Positions 40,401-50,853 are shown, numbered from the stretch's first letter. The stretch: 64,000 nt of DNA from Sulfolobaceae archaeon (GCA_028277025.1 JAPYVG010000003.1:62001-126000), one strand, 5' to 3'. The notes: generated from the letters alone by a model not told the origin. Program-made: numbers and translations.

Positions 40401-42741
40401 AGAAACTCAGAATATCAACTCCTCCAGATTTAAGTGAATTTTCTTTTACACCAAATACCTCTAATACCCTCATAGCTGATGGGACTATTTGTTTATCTAT
40501 GTAATATTCAACATCTATTCTGTTTTTATCTTTCACTAGGAAATACGGTTCGGCCCTATCAGAAACCCTTCCTCCGCCTTTAACAATAACATAACCTATC
40601 TTCCCGCCCTTAGTGATTAAGAACCCAGCTTTTAACGCTTTCTTAGCAGCAACAACGTGGGGGGCTGTAATATCATATTCATCCAAATCTTTATCTATCC
40701 CTTTCCATATTACTAAATCCTCGATCCTATACTCACCACGCCTAACTGCCATTACAACTTTTCTAACATATTTCACCGCTTCGTCCACTTTACCAGACTG
40801 TAATATAATTTCAATAACGTTCTTCTGCACTTCTTTTGCTAATTCGCACCAATCACCCCTAATCGCCTCAAAACCTACTATGTCTACTTTACCATCTTGA
40901 GTTAGACCGGCATATCGTTTCTTATTCTCAGTGAAGAAAACCCTTCTATACACTTTATCAATTTTTATCTCCATATCAAACATAGAAGATATTGTGTTAA
41001 CTAACTTACCTATTAGGTTTTTATCACCTTTAACAAAAATCGAGTCAGTATCGCCGTAAATAACAGTGAACCCCATTTTTCTAGCAAGTTCGGCAGACTG
41101 ACTAATTATATTCCTACCCCAAGCTGTAACTGCCTCTGCGCCTTCTTTACTATACCATCTAGCCCCTAACCAACCCATATAACCGTAAAACGCATTAGCC
41201 ATAACCTTTAATGCCTTCTGCCTCTCGTTTAATATCCTTTTCTCGTACTCATCAGTACTCAGCTCCAATTGCTTCTTTACTCTTTTCCTCTCTTCAATTA
41301 ATTGAGACAACACGTTTTTGTATAGCCCAGCTGGTTCTTTTCTAAATTTATATCCAACACTGGGGGCAGCCCAACAATCGTTACATTCTCCTCTAATCAA
41401 GGTATCTGGACCTATATTATACTTGATCATAATAGTTGGATACATCGAGGAAAAATCTAGAACGTAAACATCTTCATGAATACCCTTAGTTGGCTCAATA
41501 ACTAGCCCCCCTTCGTAGCCCTCATAATTCCTCTCCTCTTTATTAGGAATTAACTCATTATATCTCGCAGCTTCTCTCATCAGAAGCCACTCGACTCTGT
41601 GTCCAACACTTGCCATAGCTAATTGATCTAACGGAAGCCCCGAGATTTTAGTAAGTTCTATACCGAAAGGTAAAAATACCTCTCCGAGTAAGTAAGTTGA
41701 TTTAGCGTCGTCCATATTATATTGAAGTAAAACCTTTCTTTTTTCTTTATCATCCCAGTATTTAGGTATATCATACCACTCGAGAATTACTCTATTTTTT
41801 AAAGGCATTACACCTAAATAATCTGCAATATTTTCTAGGCTTTTGACTTTAACTTCTTGGATTGATGAGGCAAAACCTATTAAATCAACATTTAACCTAC
41901 CAGTAACTGAGAAGTGACCATAAACACCTTGAGAAGGCTCTCCCCCGACCCTTCTACCTATATCTAATTTTATACCTTTAGAGTGGGCTCTCTCAAGTAA
42001 ATAAGGCCAATCAAAAGAATTACAATTGTAGCAAAGAATAATATCTGGGTCATAAGATTGGACAAAATTAACGAATTCCTTTATAATTTGCTTATCGTCG
42101 TGCTCATCACCTACAAACTGTTTTCCTCCCTCTTTTGTCCAAACGCCTATAATGATAATTGGATCTCTTCTTGGGTTAGGTGCACCGTACTTATTGTAAA
42201 CTTCAATATCAAAAGCCATTACTTTTAGGTCTGGTAATTTACCCTCTTCAATCCCAATAATCCTCTTCAACTCATATACCTTGCTCACCTTAAAGTTCTC
42301 GTTACTTACCTCATCAACTTCAGCTTTTAACCAATAAAACGGTTTTATACCGACATCTATTGAATATCTCATATAAAACCTAATGTCAGCTTCTAAAACT
42401 TGTTTAACACCAGTAATTTTTGCAACCTCATCCCTATATACCCTTACATATGCTGGTATCACAGTTTCTATTTTAAGGACTTTAACCGGATTGCCAAAAT
42501 ATTTCTTCTCTTCCACTGTTATATTCGTAATGGGGGAAGAGGGTTTGCTCAACTTTTTAATTTCTGAAATTATATCATCAATTTTAGCATTTTCGTCAAT
42601 TAAAGCATAGAAATAAGGTCTAAAGTTCTTCTCTAATAATACAACTCTCTCGCCGTTCTTACTAATTGCCCAAATAAAGATAACTGGAACGTTGTTTATA
42701 ACGTCATAAGAGAAATCAAGTATAAAGAACTCATCAATCAT
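40390..42741 (-). CDS. DNA polymerase family B, PolB3 type
   Basis: About 783 residues. The 3'-5' exonuclease motif I FDIEVYN, the region LCYNCNSFDWPYLLERA (Exo II) and the YNMDDAKSTYLLGE (Exo III) are complete. Polymerase motif A is VLDFSSMYPTIMIKYNI, motif B KALKVMANAFYGYMGW and motif C VIYGDTDSIF with both catalytic aspartates. Length, C-terminus and the dnaG/pelota setting match Sulfolobales PolB3. The frame extends to a GTG at 42783, but ATG 42741 gives the usual family start MIDEFFILDF. The C-terminal KSGGVDILSFF is a plausible PCNA-interacting peptide (PIP-like). Confidence 0.93.
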   Translation of the reverse strand: MIDEFFILDFSYDVINNVPVIFIWAISKNGERVVLLEKNFRPYFYALIDENAKIDDIISEIKKLSKPSSPITNITVEEKKYFGNPVKVLKIETVIPAYVRVYRDEVAKITGVKQVLEADIRFYMRYSIDVGIKPFYWLKAEVDEVSNENFKVSKVYELKRIIGIEEGKLPDLKVMAFDIEVYNKYGAPNPRRDPIIIIGVWTKEGGKQFVGDEHDDKQIIKEFVNFVQSYDPDIILCYNCNSFDWPYLLERAHSKGIKLDIGRRVGGEPSQGVYGHFSVTGRLNVDLIGFASSIQEVKVKSLENIADYLGVMPLKNRVILEWYDIPKYWDDKEKRKVLLQYNMDDAKSTYLLGEVFLPFGIELTKISGLPLDQLAMASVGHRVEWLLMREAARYNELIPNKEERNYEGYEGGLVIEPTKGIHEDVYVLDFSSMYPTIMIKYNIGPDTLIRGECNDCWAAPSVGYKFRKEPAGLYKNVLSQLIEERKRVKKQLELSTDEYEKRILNERQKALKVMANAFYGYMGWLGARWYSKEGAEAVTAWGRNIISQSAELARKMGFTVIYGDTDSIFVKGDKNLIGKLVNTISSMFDMEIKIDKVYRRVFFTENKKRYAGLTQDGKVDIVGFEAIRGDWCELAKEVQKNVIEIILQSGKVDEAVKYVRKVVMAVRRGEYRIEDLVIWKGIDKDLDEYDITAPHVVAAKKALKAGFLITKGGKIGYVIVKGGGRVSDRAEPYFLVKDKNRIDVEYYIDKQIVPSAMRVLEVFGVKENSLKSGGVDILSFFKK

Positions 42742-42779
42742 ATAATTAGAGTAGCGAATACTCAATAAAATACTTTTGA

Positions 42780-43238
42780 TCACTCGAAAGCTGGAAAATC
42801 ATACAAGTACTTCATCATCACAAAAGCGTGCTTCTCTTTACCGTAATAATTCTTAACTATCTTAATCACCTTATACCCCATTTTATTGTAAAAATTAATT
42901 GCGGGGTAATTTTTGAAATAAACCTCCAAATACGAATGTAGGCAATTCATCCTCTTAAAGCGATTTTCTAGTTCACTGAGTAATAGAGAACCGACCCCAT
43001 TATTCCTTTTATCTTTTCTAACAGCAATGGAAACCACGTGCCCTCTATAGCCGAATTGGACTATACCCAAAGAATAGCCGATAACTTCCTCACCCTCTTT
43101 AGCAACAAGAAAGAGCCCCTTAGAAATAAAATAGTAAGCTCTAAGAAGAGAAAAAGGGTAAGGCTTGTCAAAACTCTCTAACTCTACATCATAAACCTCA
43201 TTTAGGTCATTTTCTTTCACGTCAGTTATAATTACCAC
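42780..43238 (-). CDS. GNAT-family N-acetyltransferase (RimI/Ard1-like)
   Basis: A 152-residue acetyltransferase. The acetyl-CoA binding loop is [20 protein letters not shown] (consensus R/Q-x2-G-x-G/A) and [19 protein letters not shown] is the typical C-terminal GNAT motif of RimI-like protein N-terminal acetyltransferases. It sits upstream of PolB3 and divergent from pelota, with the two starts 26 bases apart. Substrate unknown; N-terminal alpha-amino acetylation is most likely. Confidence 0.85.
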   Translation of the reverse strand: MVIITDVKENDLNEVYDVELESFDKPYPFSLLRAYYFISKGLFLVAKEGEEVIGYSLGIVQFGYRGHVVSIAVRKDKRNNGVGSLLLSELENRFKRMNCLHSYLEVYFKNYPAINFYNKMGYKVIKIVKNYYGKEKHAFVMMKYLYDFPAFE

Positions 43239-43264
43239 ATTACCACAAGTATAATAATGAGGAA

Positions 43265-44281
43265 ATGAAGATTTTAGAGTTTGATGAGAAAAAGGGCCTT
43301 ATGAGATTACATGTTGAAGATGAAGATGATCTATGGGTAATACATTTAATTTTAGAGAGAGGAGATAGAGTAATTGCAAAAACCACTAGAGACGTAAGCC
43401 TAGGAAAGGAAAGCAGAAGAATACCAATGACCGTTGAACTACAAGTCGACCACACAGAGTTTCAAGAATATACGACTAGATTAAGGATTCACGGAATAAT
43501 TTTAGATGCACCAGAAAAATTCGGAATTAAAGGGGCACACCACACTATAAATTTAGACGTAGGAGATGACATAACTATTATTAAAGATAAATGGACTGAA
43601 TTCACTTTAAATAAAATAAAAAGACAAGTAGAAAAAGTTAATAAAATATTAATAGCGTTAGTAGATTTTGATGAGTATTTAATAGCCGTACCCATGGAAC
43701 AAGGTGTGAGAATATTAGCAGAAAAAACACTCCCATCACCAAACAAGGAAGATGAGAATATAATAGAGGAAAACGCCGAAGAAGTAGCTAATGAGATAAA
43801 ATCGTTCTACCAATCGCTTCACGCTGAAGTATTGATTCTAGCTGGACCAGGGCCTTTTAAAGAACTTGTTGCTAAGAAATTAGGCAATATGAAGATTTAT
43901 ATTGATAGCATTTCATCAGCCAACAGAAGTGGTTTACATGAGATATTAAGAAGGGATATAATAGATCAAGTTTATAGGGATTATGAAATTGCTAAACAAG
44001 TAAAAGTCGTTGAAAAAATAATGGAAAACTTAGCTAAGAATACTGGGCTAATTGCTTACGGATTAGATGAGGTAAAAAGAGGAGACGAATATGGTGCAGT
44101 AGATACACTACTCATAACAGAAGACTTGTTATCTCAGAATAGGGAACAGATAGACCAAATACTTGAAGATGTAGAGAAGAAAAGAGGAAAAGTATTAATA
44201 GTACCTAAGGATTCCCCAGTATATTATCAGGTAAAAAGTCTAACCGGTATTGTAGCCCTCCTTAGGTTTAAGATAAATTAA
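43265..44281 (+). CDS. pelA: Ribosome rescue factor Pelota (Dom34)
   Basis: Stalled-ribosome rescue factor that pairs with ABCE1 and the eRF3-like partner aEF1A. The 338-residue protein begins [20 protein letters not shown] (N-terminal Sm-like domain) and the central/C-terminal domains resemble eRF1 without [29 protein letters not shown] and the end region [17 protein letters not shown]. No GGQ is present, as expected. The 3' end overlaps the convergent radical SAM gene by 42 bases. Confidence 0.95.
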   Translation: MKILEFDEKKGLMRLHVEDEDDLWVIHLILERGDRVIAKTTRDVSLGKESRRIPMTVELQVDHTEFQEYTTRLRIHGIILDAPEKFGIKGAHHTINLDVGDDITIIKDKWTEFTLNKIKRQVEKVNKILIALVDFDEYLIAVPMEQGVRILAEKTLPSPNKEDENIIEENAEEVANEIKSFYQSLHAEVLILAGPGPFKELVAKKLGNMKIYIDSISSANRSGLHEILRRDIIDQVYRDYEIAKQVKVVEKIMENLAKNTGLIAYGLDEVKRGDEYGAVDTLLITEDLLSQNREQIDQILEDVEKKRGKVLIVPKDSPVYYQVKSLTGIVALLRFKIN

Positions 44282-45286
44282 CCTCTCAGAAACCTTTAAC
44301 CTTCTCCAATCCGGGTGTTCCTCAATAATTAAAGCCTCTTTTATCCCCAAACTATTTACAAATGCTGGAGAAATCTCCCATTCGTTTTCACCAACCCTTT
44401 CACCGTAATTTGATAAGTCTTCCGAAGACTTTACAATAACTTTAAAAACCGTACCTTCATTAGTTGGTTCCTCATAGGGTTTTGCAGAATATTTAATTAT
44501 CCTTAAAAATCTAGTCCTAGTCTCTACTATATCCTTATAGATGGCACTACAATAATGCAAGGCAATATTATCATCATTCTCAAATTCCTTTAGTACTTTA
44601 AGCGCAGTTTCGTAACTGCCTTTAACACCAGTGAGTCCGTGTGAAACTTTAAATCCCTTCGCATTTAAGGCCATATAGTTCCTCTCAGTTAGTTCTAGCT
44701 CATTAATGTTAACAAATTTAACACCTTTCTCTTTAGCCCACCTTATAAGCCTCCTAAGCTTTTCATCCTCTCCCGGAAGTGCAGGAACTTCTATTCCCAC
44801 CGAAAGATTAAATTTCAGTGCTTTTTCTATAGCCAAAAGGTACTCATCCCTCAAAGGGTGAAATCTAATTTCGTCAAGTCCAACTCTTTCAAGTTCTTTT
44901 AATACATCATAAGTAACATATCTACCAGAAGTGTAAAGGTGAATATGAAAACCCTTACTAAACTCGTCCTTAAGTATACTGACAAGTTTAGTAACCCTAT
45001 CAATCTTAAGTATAGGATCTCCACCAGTTATCCCAGCACCTAAAGCTCTCATTCTATAAGCCTCGTATACAAAATCATAGATGTTAGTTACTGGCATTTC
45101 GTTAGCATACATAACGTCTTTTCCGAACCTTTCCTCACTTACCGGGCAGTAATAACAGTTATCCCCACATTCACCTGTAATGTAAACTACTAATTTACCT
45201 CCCAATCTACAAAGCTCGCAACCTCTAGGAAGAGTAAGATTATAAAGACCTATCTCAGGGTTTCCTTTTAGCAATTCTTTCCTCAA
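44240..45286 (-). CDS. Radical SAM protein, uncharacterised
   Basis: A 348-residue enzyme with the radical-SAM cluster motif C40-x3-C44-x2-C47 (CGDNCYYC). An earlier CELC pair (residues 23-26) could bind a second metal or cluster. [19 protein letters not shown] matches the SAM-binding GGxP-type strand. No known product can be named from the sequence. It is last of a leftward trio; its start lies 32 bases inside the upstream gene. Its C-terminal domain (about residues 270-348) is not recognised. Confidence 0.85.
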   Translation of the reverse strand: MRKELLKGNPEIGLYNLTLPRGCELCRLGGKLVVYITGECGDNCYYCPVSEERFGKDVMYANEMPVTNIYDFVYEAYRMRALGAGITGGDPILKIDRVTKLVSILKDEFSKGFHIHLYTSGRYVTYDVLKELERVGLDEIRFHPLRDEYLLAIEKALKFNLSVGIEVPALPGEDEKLRRLIRWAKEKGVKFVNINELELTERNYMALNAKGFKVSHGLTGVKGSYETALKVLKEFENDDNIALHYCSAIYKDIVETRTRFLRIIKYSAKPYEEPTNEGTVFKVIVKSSEDLSNYGERVGENEWEISPAFVNSLGIKEALIIEEHPDWRRLKVSERLIYLKPKEGYNTG

Positions 45287-45785
45287 TGAACTTTTTCACA
45301 AAATCCCTTTTAACTTCTTCTAATAACTCCTTTAATTCCCTTAACTCTTCCTCCGCAGTTAACGCCTTATTTGCCTGCAATTTTGGTGCACCTTCATTAC
45401 CTCCCTCTGGGAAATACCAATCTTTAAACCAAGTAAAACCGGCTTTTAAGAGAGAGAAGCCCAAAGGTGTATCAGTGGGAGAATAGCCTTGCTGTAACAT
45501 TTTTCTTGTCTCTGAATCCTTTATATAAGTTACAAAGAATTTCCCTCCAGGTGGTAAGAATAGATATATAAAATGAAAGAAACAGTCTTCTATTCTTGCA
45601 TCCCTTAACCAAGGATCATAATCTAACTCTAACCAAGGTTTATAATAGTCTCTACCCGAAAAGTAGAAAGCCCTTCCGACTAGCTTATTATCAACATATA
45701 CCAGAAAGGTAGTTAATTCCTTTATGTGTGTTTCTTTAATATCCTTACTTTCTATAATGTGAGAACCTATCCTACCTTTTAGCAT
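45255..45785 (-). CDS. Uncharacterised conserved protein (possibly DUF1122)
   Basis: A 176-residue protein with an aromatic-rich core ([15 protein letters not shown] and [19 protein letters not shown]) and a charged C-terminal coiled coil ([20 protein letters not shown]). The layout resembles the archaeal DUF1122 family. It overlaps the nucleotidyltransferase gene upstream (14 bases) and the radical SAM gene downstream (32 bases). Function not known; it may be a GNAT-fold relative but this is uncertain. Confidence 0.6.
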   Translation of the reverse strand: MLKGRIGSHIIESKDIKETHIKELTTFLVYVDNKLVGRAFYFSGRDYYKPWLELDYDPWLRDARIEDCFFHFIYLFLPPGGKFFVTYIKDSETRKMLQQGYSPTDTPLGFSLLKAGFTWFKDWYFPEGGNEGAPKLQANKALTAEEELRELKELLEEVKRDFVKKFIEERIAKRKP

Positions 45786-46437
45786 CTATAGCTCTTCTAA
45801 AATATTTGTTTGACTTATATAAGTTATTTACTGCACTTTCAACACTCTCATCTACGTCAAGTTCATACTTTAAAAATAACCCAGTATGACCTCTTTCCTC
45901 CCTTTTAGTTAAAAGTCTCTCCCTTTCAAGGATCGTATCATGCGAAACGTTCTTCAGAACCTTTACAGCATAATCCTCGTTACCCCGTAGGGGGATTTCA
46001 ATATGCCCCTTTTCTGTGGGTATAATTATCATTAATTTCTTATTAACCCCCGGAACTCTTTTCCCCTCTTCGATATCTTTAAACGAGATTAGGCCACCGA
46101 AGTAATAAAACTCTATTTCCCTTCTGCTGAGCTTAGATAATGGAAAAGAGATGACTTCTGTCTCTTCGGGATTTAAAGAAATATAAGCCTTAGGAGTAGA
46201 ATAAGGAGTAGCTTGAACTATGAACTTATGATCACAAGGAATGAGGTCTAACTTTAATATGTCTGGATTAAAAACTATTACGTCAATATCACTTTTCTCA
46301 TTCACATCACCTCTCGCAACTGAACCGTAAATAAAGCCTTCCATACCCTGGTTTTGTAATATTTTTAAAATTTCCTTAGCCCTTTCCCTCTTAGCTTCTA
46401 ATAATTTCCAATGCTTTGCATCATACTCTATTTCCAT
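45772..46437 (-). CDS. Nucleotidyltransferase-fold protein
   Basis: A 221-residue protein of the polymerase-beta superfamily. [16 protein letters not shown] is the classic GS-x9-DxD active site, with a third acidic residue expected in [13 protein letters not shown]-terminal helical part contains [20 protein letters not shown]. It is the first gene of the leftward trio that includes the radical SAM enzyme, divergent from the site-2 protease with 34 bases between starts. Substrate unknown (minimal nucleotidyltransferases can modify antibiotics, proteins or tRNA). Confidence 0.78.
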   Translation of the reverse strand: MEIEYDAKHWKLLEAKRERAKEILKILQNQGMEGFIYGSVARGDVNEKSDIDVIVFNPDILKLDLIPCDHKFIVQATPYSTPKAYISLNPEETEVISFPLSKLSRREIEFYYFGGLISFKDIEEGKRVPGVNKKLMIIIPTEKGHIEIPLRGNEDYAVKVLKNVSHDTILERERLLTKREERGHTGLFLKYELDVDESVESAVNNLYKSNKYFRRAIDAKR

Positions 46438-46471
46438 CTAATTTATTAATACAGAGTTTCAGATAATAAGT

Positions 46472-47563
46472 GTGAACGGAGCAGAGATCTTCGGAATAGT
46501 AATCTTATCCTTTTGGGCACTCGTATATCTCCTAAAGGGAAAGCTAGAAAAGAAGGGATTTCAAATCTACCCCTTCCTACTACTATGGAGAAAGGATACA
46601 AGAAGCGAATGGTTTCCCTCGTTAGCTAGTAGTAAGTTCTATAAAATCTTTGAGAAAATAGCAGTAGCATTGGGAATCTTATCAATGATCGGAGGAATAA
46701 CACTTATACTCTACGTATTAATTACCCTTTTAATACCTAAACCCCAACAAGTTGAAGCAACACAACCCAGACTAGAACCGATAATCCCCGGGTTAACAAT
46801 AGGGTTAAACCAAGTCCCAGAACTGCTCTTAGCAATAGGTATTTCCGTTACACTACACGAGCTAGCTCATGCGATATCAGCGACTTCAAACAAGACAAAA
46901 GTGAAAGGAGGAGGGTTTTTATTACTAATATTTTTCCCGGGGGCATTTGTTGAACCAGATGAGGACGAGTTTAATAAAAGCAAAACAATTTCAAAACTTA
47001 AAATAATCTCTGCCGGAATAGCAGTAAATCTAATTTTAGCAGCAATTTTCTTCCCCTTAGCTTACTTCTTACCCCCATTACTTTCTCAAGGAGTCCAAAT
47101 AGTAGGTGAAGCCAAAAACTACCCAGCATATAACGCTTCAATCCCAGTAAATAGCGTTATACTCTCTGTTAATGGTCACAGAATAACTCAACCACAACAA
47201 TTAGGTTATTATCTTAAGGATTCCACTACCCTCTCAAACACCATTACATTTCTCTTCCCTAATGGTAGTATAGTGACAAAAATAATTAACGTTACGAAAG
47301 ACCACCTATTGGGAGTCTATGTTACCTATTACTTTCCGCCAGCACTATATTTCATATTAGATTTCTTCACTTGGATGTTCACTGTTAACTTCAGCCTAGC
47401 CTTAATCAACGGAGCGCCACTTATAATAACGGATGGGGGTAAAGTGTTTACAGAACTAATGAAAAAAGTTGGGCTTAATGACAAACAGTCATATGTACTT
47501 CAAACTATAATTCTAATCCTCTTTATAGGTGCAATTTTATTATCTATTAATCCTCCTCAATAA
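46472..47563 (+). CDS. Site-2 protease (M50 family) with PDZ domain
   Basis: A 363-residue intramembrane metalloprotease. The zinc motif HELAH lies in [11 protein letters not shown], and [14 protein letters not shown] is the second, DG-containing, membrane motif. Between them a PDZ domain ([20 protein letters not shown]). Several flanking hydrophobic helices. It would cleave a membrane-bound substrate in regulated intramembrane proteolysis. GTG start with a TATA-like TTTATTAATA about 27 bases upstream, so leaderless. Overlaps the convergent lysyl-tRNA synthetase gene by 17 bases. Confidence 0.88.
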   Translation: MNGAEIFGIVILSFWALVYLLKGKLEKKGFQIYPFLLLWRKDTRSEWFPSLASSKFYKIFEKIAVALGILSMIGGITLILYVLITLLIPKPQQVEATQPRLEPIIPGLTIGLNQVPELLLAIGISVTLHELAHAISATSNKTKVKGGGFLLLIFFPGAFVEPDEDEFNKSKTISKLKIISAGIAVNLILAAIFFPLAYFLPPLLSQGVQIVGEAKNYPAYNASIPVNSVILSVNGHRITQPQQLGYYLKDSTTLSNTITFLFPNGSIVTKIINVTKDHLLGVYVTYYFPPALYFILDFFTWMFTVNFSLALINGAPLIITDGGKVFTELMKKVGLNDKQSYVLQTIILILFIGAILLSINPPQ

Positions 47564-49025
47564 TCTTGGAGCTCAACATGGGGAACGGGATTACTTCTTT
47601 AATGCTGTAATTATTTGTCATTAACATAACCAACCTATCAATACCTATACCTAACCCACCAGTAGGTGGCATGCCATAACTTAAAGCCCTAACGAAATCT
47701 ACATCATAAGGATGAGCCTCCTCATCACCTCTTTTGAACATCTCTTGTTCTTGCTTGAAAAGTTGGTCTTGAAGAATCGGGTCATTCAGCTCAGTATAAG
47801 CATTTGCCAATTCCATTCCAGCAATAAATAACTCAAACCTTTCAACCAAACCGGGTTTACTCCTATGGGGTTTACACAAAGGTGTAGTTTCTATAGGGTA
47901 ATCCATAACGAACGTTGGCTGAATTAGGTTTGGAACCACAAGTTTGTCGAATAATTTCTCTACCATTAACCCTCTAATATACATGTTACCTCTCGGTTTT
48001 AAATCGTATTTTTTCATCAACTCTTTAAGTTCTTCATCACTCATTGTTTCTATGTTTTTACCTAAAGCTTCAGATAGAGCATCGTACATTGTAATCCTCT
48101 TAAACTGAGAGAACTCTATAGTATAATCCTTACCACCCACTGTATAAGTGATTTTAGTGTCATTATGTACAGTCTTAACAACGTATTGTAACATTTCCTC
48201 TGTAAGTCTCATAATATCAAAATAGTCGGCATAAGCCCAATAAAGTTCTAAAAGAGTAAACTCCGGGTTATGAGTCACATCTATGTCTTCATTTCTAAAC
48301 ACTTTACCTATTTCAAAAACCTTATCAAAACCTCCAACAATATACCTTTTTAAATAAAGTTCTAATGAAATCCTCAAATACCAATCCTCATTTAGGTAAT
48401 TCACATGACTCTTAAACGGTTTTGCTAAAGCACCACCATATACGGGCTGAAGGATAGGCGTTTCAACTTCCATAAAACCTTTAGAATGTAAGAAATCCCT
48501 AATCGCCTTAATCACTTTATATCTTATCTCCATAGCCCTCCTTGCAGAATCGTTATAAAGAAAGTCAACATAGCGGTGAGCATAACGGAATTCTGGTGAT
48601 AACTTAGTCCAATCTGGTGGCTCAATTAGAGCTTTAGCCAGTAATGTGAAATCTTTAATCCTTAAAGTAAGTTCACCCTTTAATGTGTAAAGTAAATCAC
48701 CCTTTACGCCAATTATATCCCCTCTATCCACCATTTCGAAAAACTTCTCGTATTTATCGCCCAGCTCATTAACTCTGAGCTGAAGCTGTAATCTTTCTCC
48801 CTCGTCAAATATATCAACAAATGAAATTTTACCATGCCTCCTAATATTAGCGACCCTACCAGCCGTAGAAATATCAAAGACGTAGGGTTCAGTTGGTTTA
48901 TCTTGTCTTTCCAGTTTTCTAATTTCTGGTATAGTGTGAGTTATTTCGTATTTCTGAGGGTAAGGGTTTATTCCTTGCCTTTTTAATTCTTCAACGATTT
49001 TTACTCTTCTTTCATCCCACTTCAA
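47547..49025 (-). CDS. lysS: Lysyl-tRNA synthetase, class II
   Basis: A 492-residue class IIb synthetase. The N-terminal OB-fold anticodon-binding domain contains [20 protein letters not shown]; motif 2 is [20 protein letters not shown] and motif 3 [14 protein letters not shown]. Crenarchaea such as Sulfolobales use this class II form (many other archaea have a class I LysRS). Convergent with the M50 protease. Confidence 0.97.
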   Translation of the reverse strand: MKWDERRVKIVEELKRQGINPYPQKYEITHTIPEIRKLERQDKPTEPYVFDISTAGRVANIRRHGKISFVDIFDEGERLQLQLRVNELGDKYEKFFEMVDRGDIIGVKGDLLYTLKGELTLRIKDFTLLAKALIEPPDWTKLSPEFRYAHRYVDFLYNDSARRAMEIRYKVIKAIRDFLHSKGFMEVETPILQPVYGGALAKPFKSHVNYLNEDWYLRISLELYLKRYIVGGFDKVFEIGKVFRNEDIDVTHNPEFTLLELYWAYADYFDIMRLTEEMLQYVVKTVHNDTKITYTVGGKDYTIEFSQFKRITMYDALSEALGKNIETMSDEELKELMKKYDLKPRGNMYIRGLMVEKLFDKLVVPNLIQPTFVMDYPIETTPLCKPHRSKPGLVERFELFIAGMELANAYTELNDPILQDQLFKQEQEMFKRGDEEAHPYDVDFVRALSYGMPPTGGLGIGIDRLVMLMTNNYSIKEVIPFPMLSSKIIEED

Positions 49026-49641
49026 TGAGGCTCAGTATTTTATAATCCCAAAGTGTAAATAAACTCTTGTATCGAAAAGCGAGTGTGAATGATGGGAATA
49101 TAGAGCATAAAGTCAAGCTTTCATCGTGGCTATTAGTCACTTTTAATTAATCACTTGGCCTCATCATCCCCGTGCCCAGGTTAGAGAGTATGGACTCCCA
49201 GCAATAACATGGAGAGTTTATTGGTGCCTTCCTCCACCTCACAATGTTCATAGACTTTGCATTGCCCTCTGATTAAATTTGAAGAAAAAGTTTGTAAATC
49301 CAGATTAGGCATAAAGCCTCAGCTTACTTAATAGACTTAAAAGGATTAGAAGTAATTAAAAGCAATGAATAGCTAGTAAGCGTGTTACAGACTGGTTCAT
49401 GTGTTAATGTAAATGATTTAGTTCTCCTTTTCTTTGCGATATCTTATTCAATTATTTTCGATAGCGATTCACTATTATCATTACGTAAATTTAAATTTCT
49501 ATAATATCTTAACTTGTTGTTTATTCTCTTAATAGAGAGAAAGCAATTTAATATATTTTAACATCATAATGACACTACGATGGAAAAGTAGTTAAGTTTA
49601 TTTCTTCCAATGTAAAGTATTAAGATTGGATGACAGATAAT
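49026..49641 (+). other. Gene-less region before tRNA-Trp
   Basis: About 616 bases with no open frame of convincing coding quality. The interval 49110-49350 has a higher GC content and interrupted frames on both strands, as a decayed gene would, but no family is recognised. The right end (from about 49430) is very AT-rich, with a TATA-like AGTTTATTT at 49595-49603 about 40 bases before the tRNA. Confidence 0.5.
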
Positions 49642-49778
49642 GGGCCCGTAGCTCAGCAAGGTAGAGTGCCGGGCTCCAGATATGGGCTACATCGGGTCTT
49701 ATGACCCGCTATGGGGATGAAATATATCTGGAATTTGGAGAGACCCGGTGGTCCGGGGTTCAAGTCCCCGCGGGCCCA
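49642..49778 (+). tRNA. tRNA-Trp(CCA) with 63-nt intron
   Basis: Acceptor GGGCCCG (49642-49648) pairs with CGGGCCC (49771-49777), discriminator A. Anticodon stem CCGGG/CCCGG, anticodon CCA at 49676-49678, T arm CGGGG-TTCAAGT-CCCCG. A 63-base intron follows position 37 (49680-49742). CCAGATAT at the 5' splice site pairs with ATATCTGG in the intron, forming the central helix of a bulge-helix-bulge splice site, and CGGGTC-TTAT-GACCCG makes an internal hairpin. An intron in tRNA-Trp is widespread in archaea. Confidence 0.93.
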
Positions 49779-49879
49779 TTACTTTTTCTCATTAAAGAGA
49801 GAAAGTAAATAACCTTGAACCTAAATTAAGAAACTAGGTTTTCCCCCACGGAGAAGAAACTAAAAGAAATTTTACTCAT

Positions 49880-49938
49880 TATAATCAGTGCTTGCAAACC
49901 CTCCTCATCACTCAGAAGCCTAGAAGATCATCATAAAT
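49880..49938 (-). ncRNA. C/D box guide sRNA (candidate 2)
   Basis: Minus-strand order: C box ATGATGA (49934-49928), 12-nt guide TCTTCTAGGCTT, D' box CTGA (49915-49912), immediately C' box GTGATGA (49911-49905), 16-nt guide GGAGGGTTTGCAAGCA, D box CTGA (49888-49885). All four boxes match consensus. Deviations are the absent D'-C' spacer and a long second guide. The C box overlaps the stop codon of the HTH gene, so the RNA may be processed from the 3' end of that transcript. Targets not identified. Confidence 0.55.
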
Positions 49939-50323
49939 CGTAAGGGCAAGCTGGTTCTTGTTTTAAAACCTTCCTTCTAGCATAACTACACAAGGTACAA
50001 AGTGAATAATTTTGATTAGAATTTGCAGAATGTTCTTCAGAGAGAAGTTTGTTCACAAATGAGTTTAATAAGTCCATGAAATCCTCATCTTCTTTCAATT
50101 TTTCCTTAATATCATCGTCTCCCCTTTTACCCTTTATTAGGTAATTCACCTCAGCAACAGAAATATCCAAAAGCTCTGCAATATGCTTCTGCGAAAACCC
50201 TTTGTTAATCAATTGTTCAGCTAAAATAGCTCTTATCGCTGGAATTATGTCTCTTACAGAGGATTCGCAAGGTACTATTATTTTCTTCTTCAATTTAATC
50301 AAATTAACATTGTGTAACAGCAA
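49931..50323 (-). CDS. XRE-like helix-turn-helix protein with C-terminal cysteines
   Basis: A 130-residue regulator. The helix-turn-helix is KGFSQKHIAELLDISVAEVNYLIKGKRG. The C-terminal part holds LCTLCSYARRK and PACPYD, three cysteines that could bind metal or a cluster. TTG 50323 is the furthest start; TTG at 50302 or 50293 would start nearer the conserved KKKIIVPCESS. It follows the acetyltransferase gene by 14 bases. Target genes unknown. Confidence 0.75.
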   Translation of the reverse strand: MLLHNVNLIKLKKKIIVPCESSVRDIIPAIRAILAEQLINKGFSQKHIAELLDISVAEVNYLIKGKRGDDDIKEKLKEDEDFMDLLNSFVNKLLSEEHSANSNQNYSLCTLCSYARRKVLKQEPACPYDL

Positions 50324-50337
50324 CTATTAAAAATTTC

Positions 50338-50787
50338 TTAGCATAAATTAAGCAAACCTATTACCTCGTCTTCATCCTCTTTAATTTTAAACCCTAACTT
50401 CTTCCCTATCCTAATCATTGGGTAGTTATCGGGTAATGTATAAAACTTAACTTTACATATTCCCTTCAATTTAGCTATTTTGATAAGTCTCTTTACAAGT
50501 TCAGTACCGATTCCTTGCCTCCTATAAGAAGGATGTACTACTAAAGCGAACTCCCCATCGTTAAATATCGTTGCCTCCCCTACTATTAAATTGTTAATGA
50601 CTGCAACAACAGTAGTATGATCTGAAAAATCTGATACTAACTTCTTAACTTCTTCCTCACTAATTTTATGAAATGAAAAGAAACGCAAGTATAAATCTTC
50701 TTGAGAAAGTGAGCTATATAAGTCATAAATCCCTTTCCAATCTTCACTATTCGCTTGCCTATACGTTACTCCAATACTCACACTCAT
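50338..50787 (-). CDS. GNAT acetyltransferase (possible protein-lysine acetyltransferase Pat)
   Basis: A 149-residue GNAT enzyme. VVHPSYRRQGIGTELVKRLI is the acetyl-CoA loop (RRQGIG). The segment YSSLSQEDLYLRFFSFHK is shared with the Pat-type acetyltransferases that in Sulfolobus acetylate the chromatin protein Alba, but this link is from memory of the family and not proven here. The gene is divergent from the hydroxyacyl-CoA dehydrogenase gene, with about 95 bases between starts, and is upstream of an HTH gene. Confidence 0.75.
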   Translation of the reverse strand: MSVSIGVTYRQANSEDWKGIYDLYSSLSQEDLYLRFFSFHKISEEEVKKLVSDFSDHTTVVAVINNLIVGEATIFNDGEFALVVHPSYRRQGIGTELVKRLIKIAKLKGICKVKFYTLPDNYPMIRIGKKLGFKIKEDEDEVIGLLNLC

Positions 50788-50853
50788 GTTTATACATTTG
50801 TAGATCGGTTTAAAAAAGATTTTTCCATGTAGATATCGTTAGAGTCAATTAGT

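Noticed and set aside
42742..42783. GTG start extending PolB3 by 14 residues
   Set aside because: ATG 42741 gives the usual family N-terminus, although a coupled GTG start overlapping the GNAT stop cannot be fully excluded.
49150..49240. Possible C/D box RNA on the minus strand (ATGATGA near 49161-49167)
   Set aside because: No CTGA box at a suitable distance and no C' box; a lone C box is not enough.
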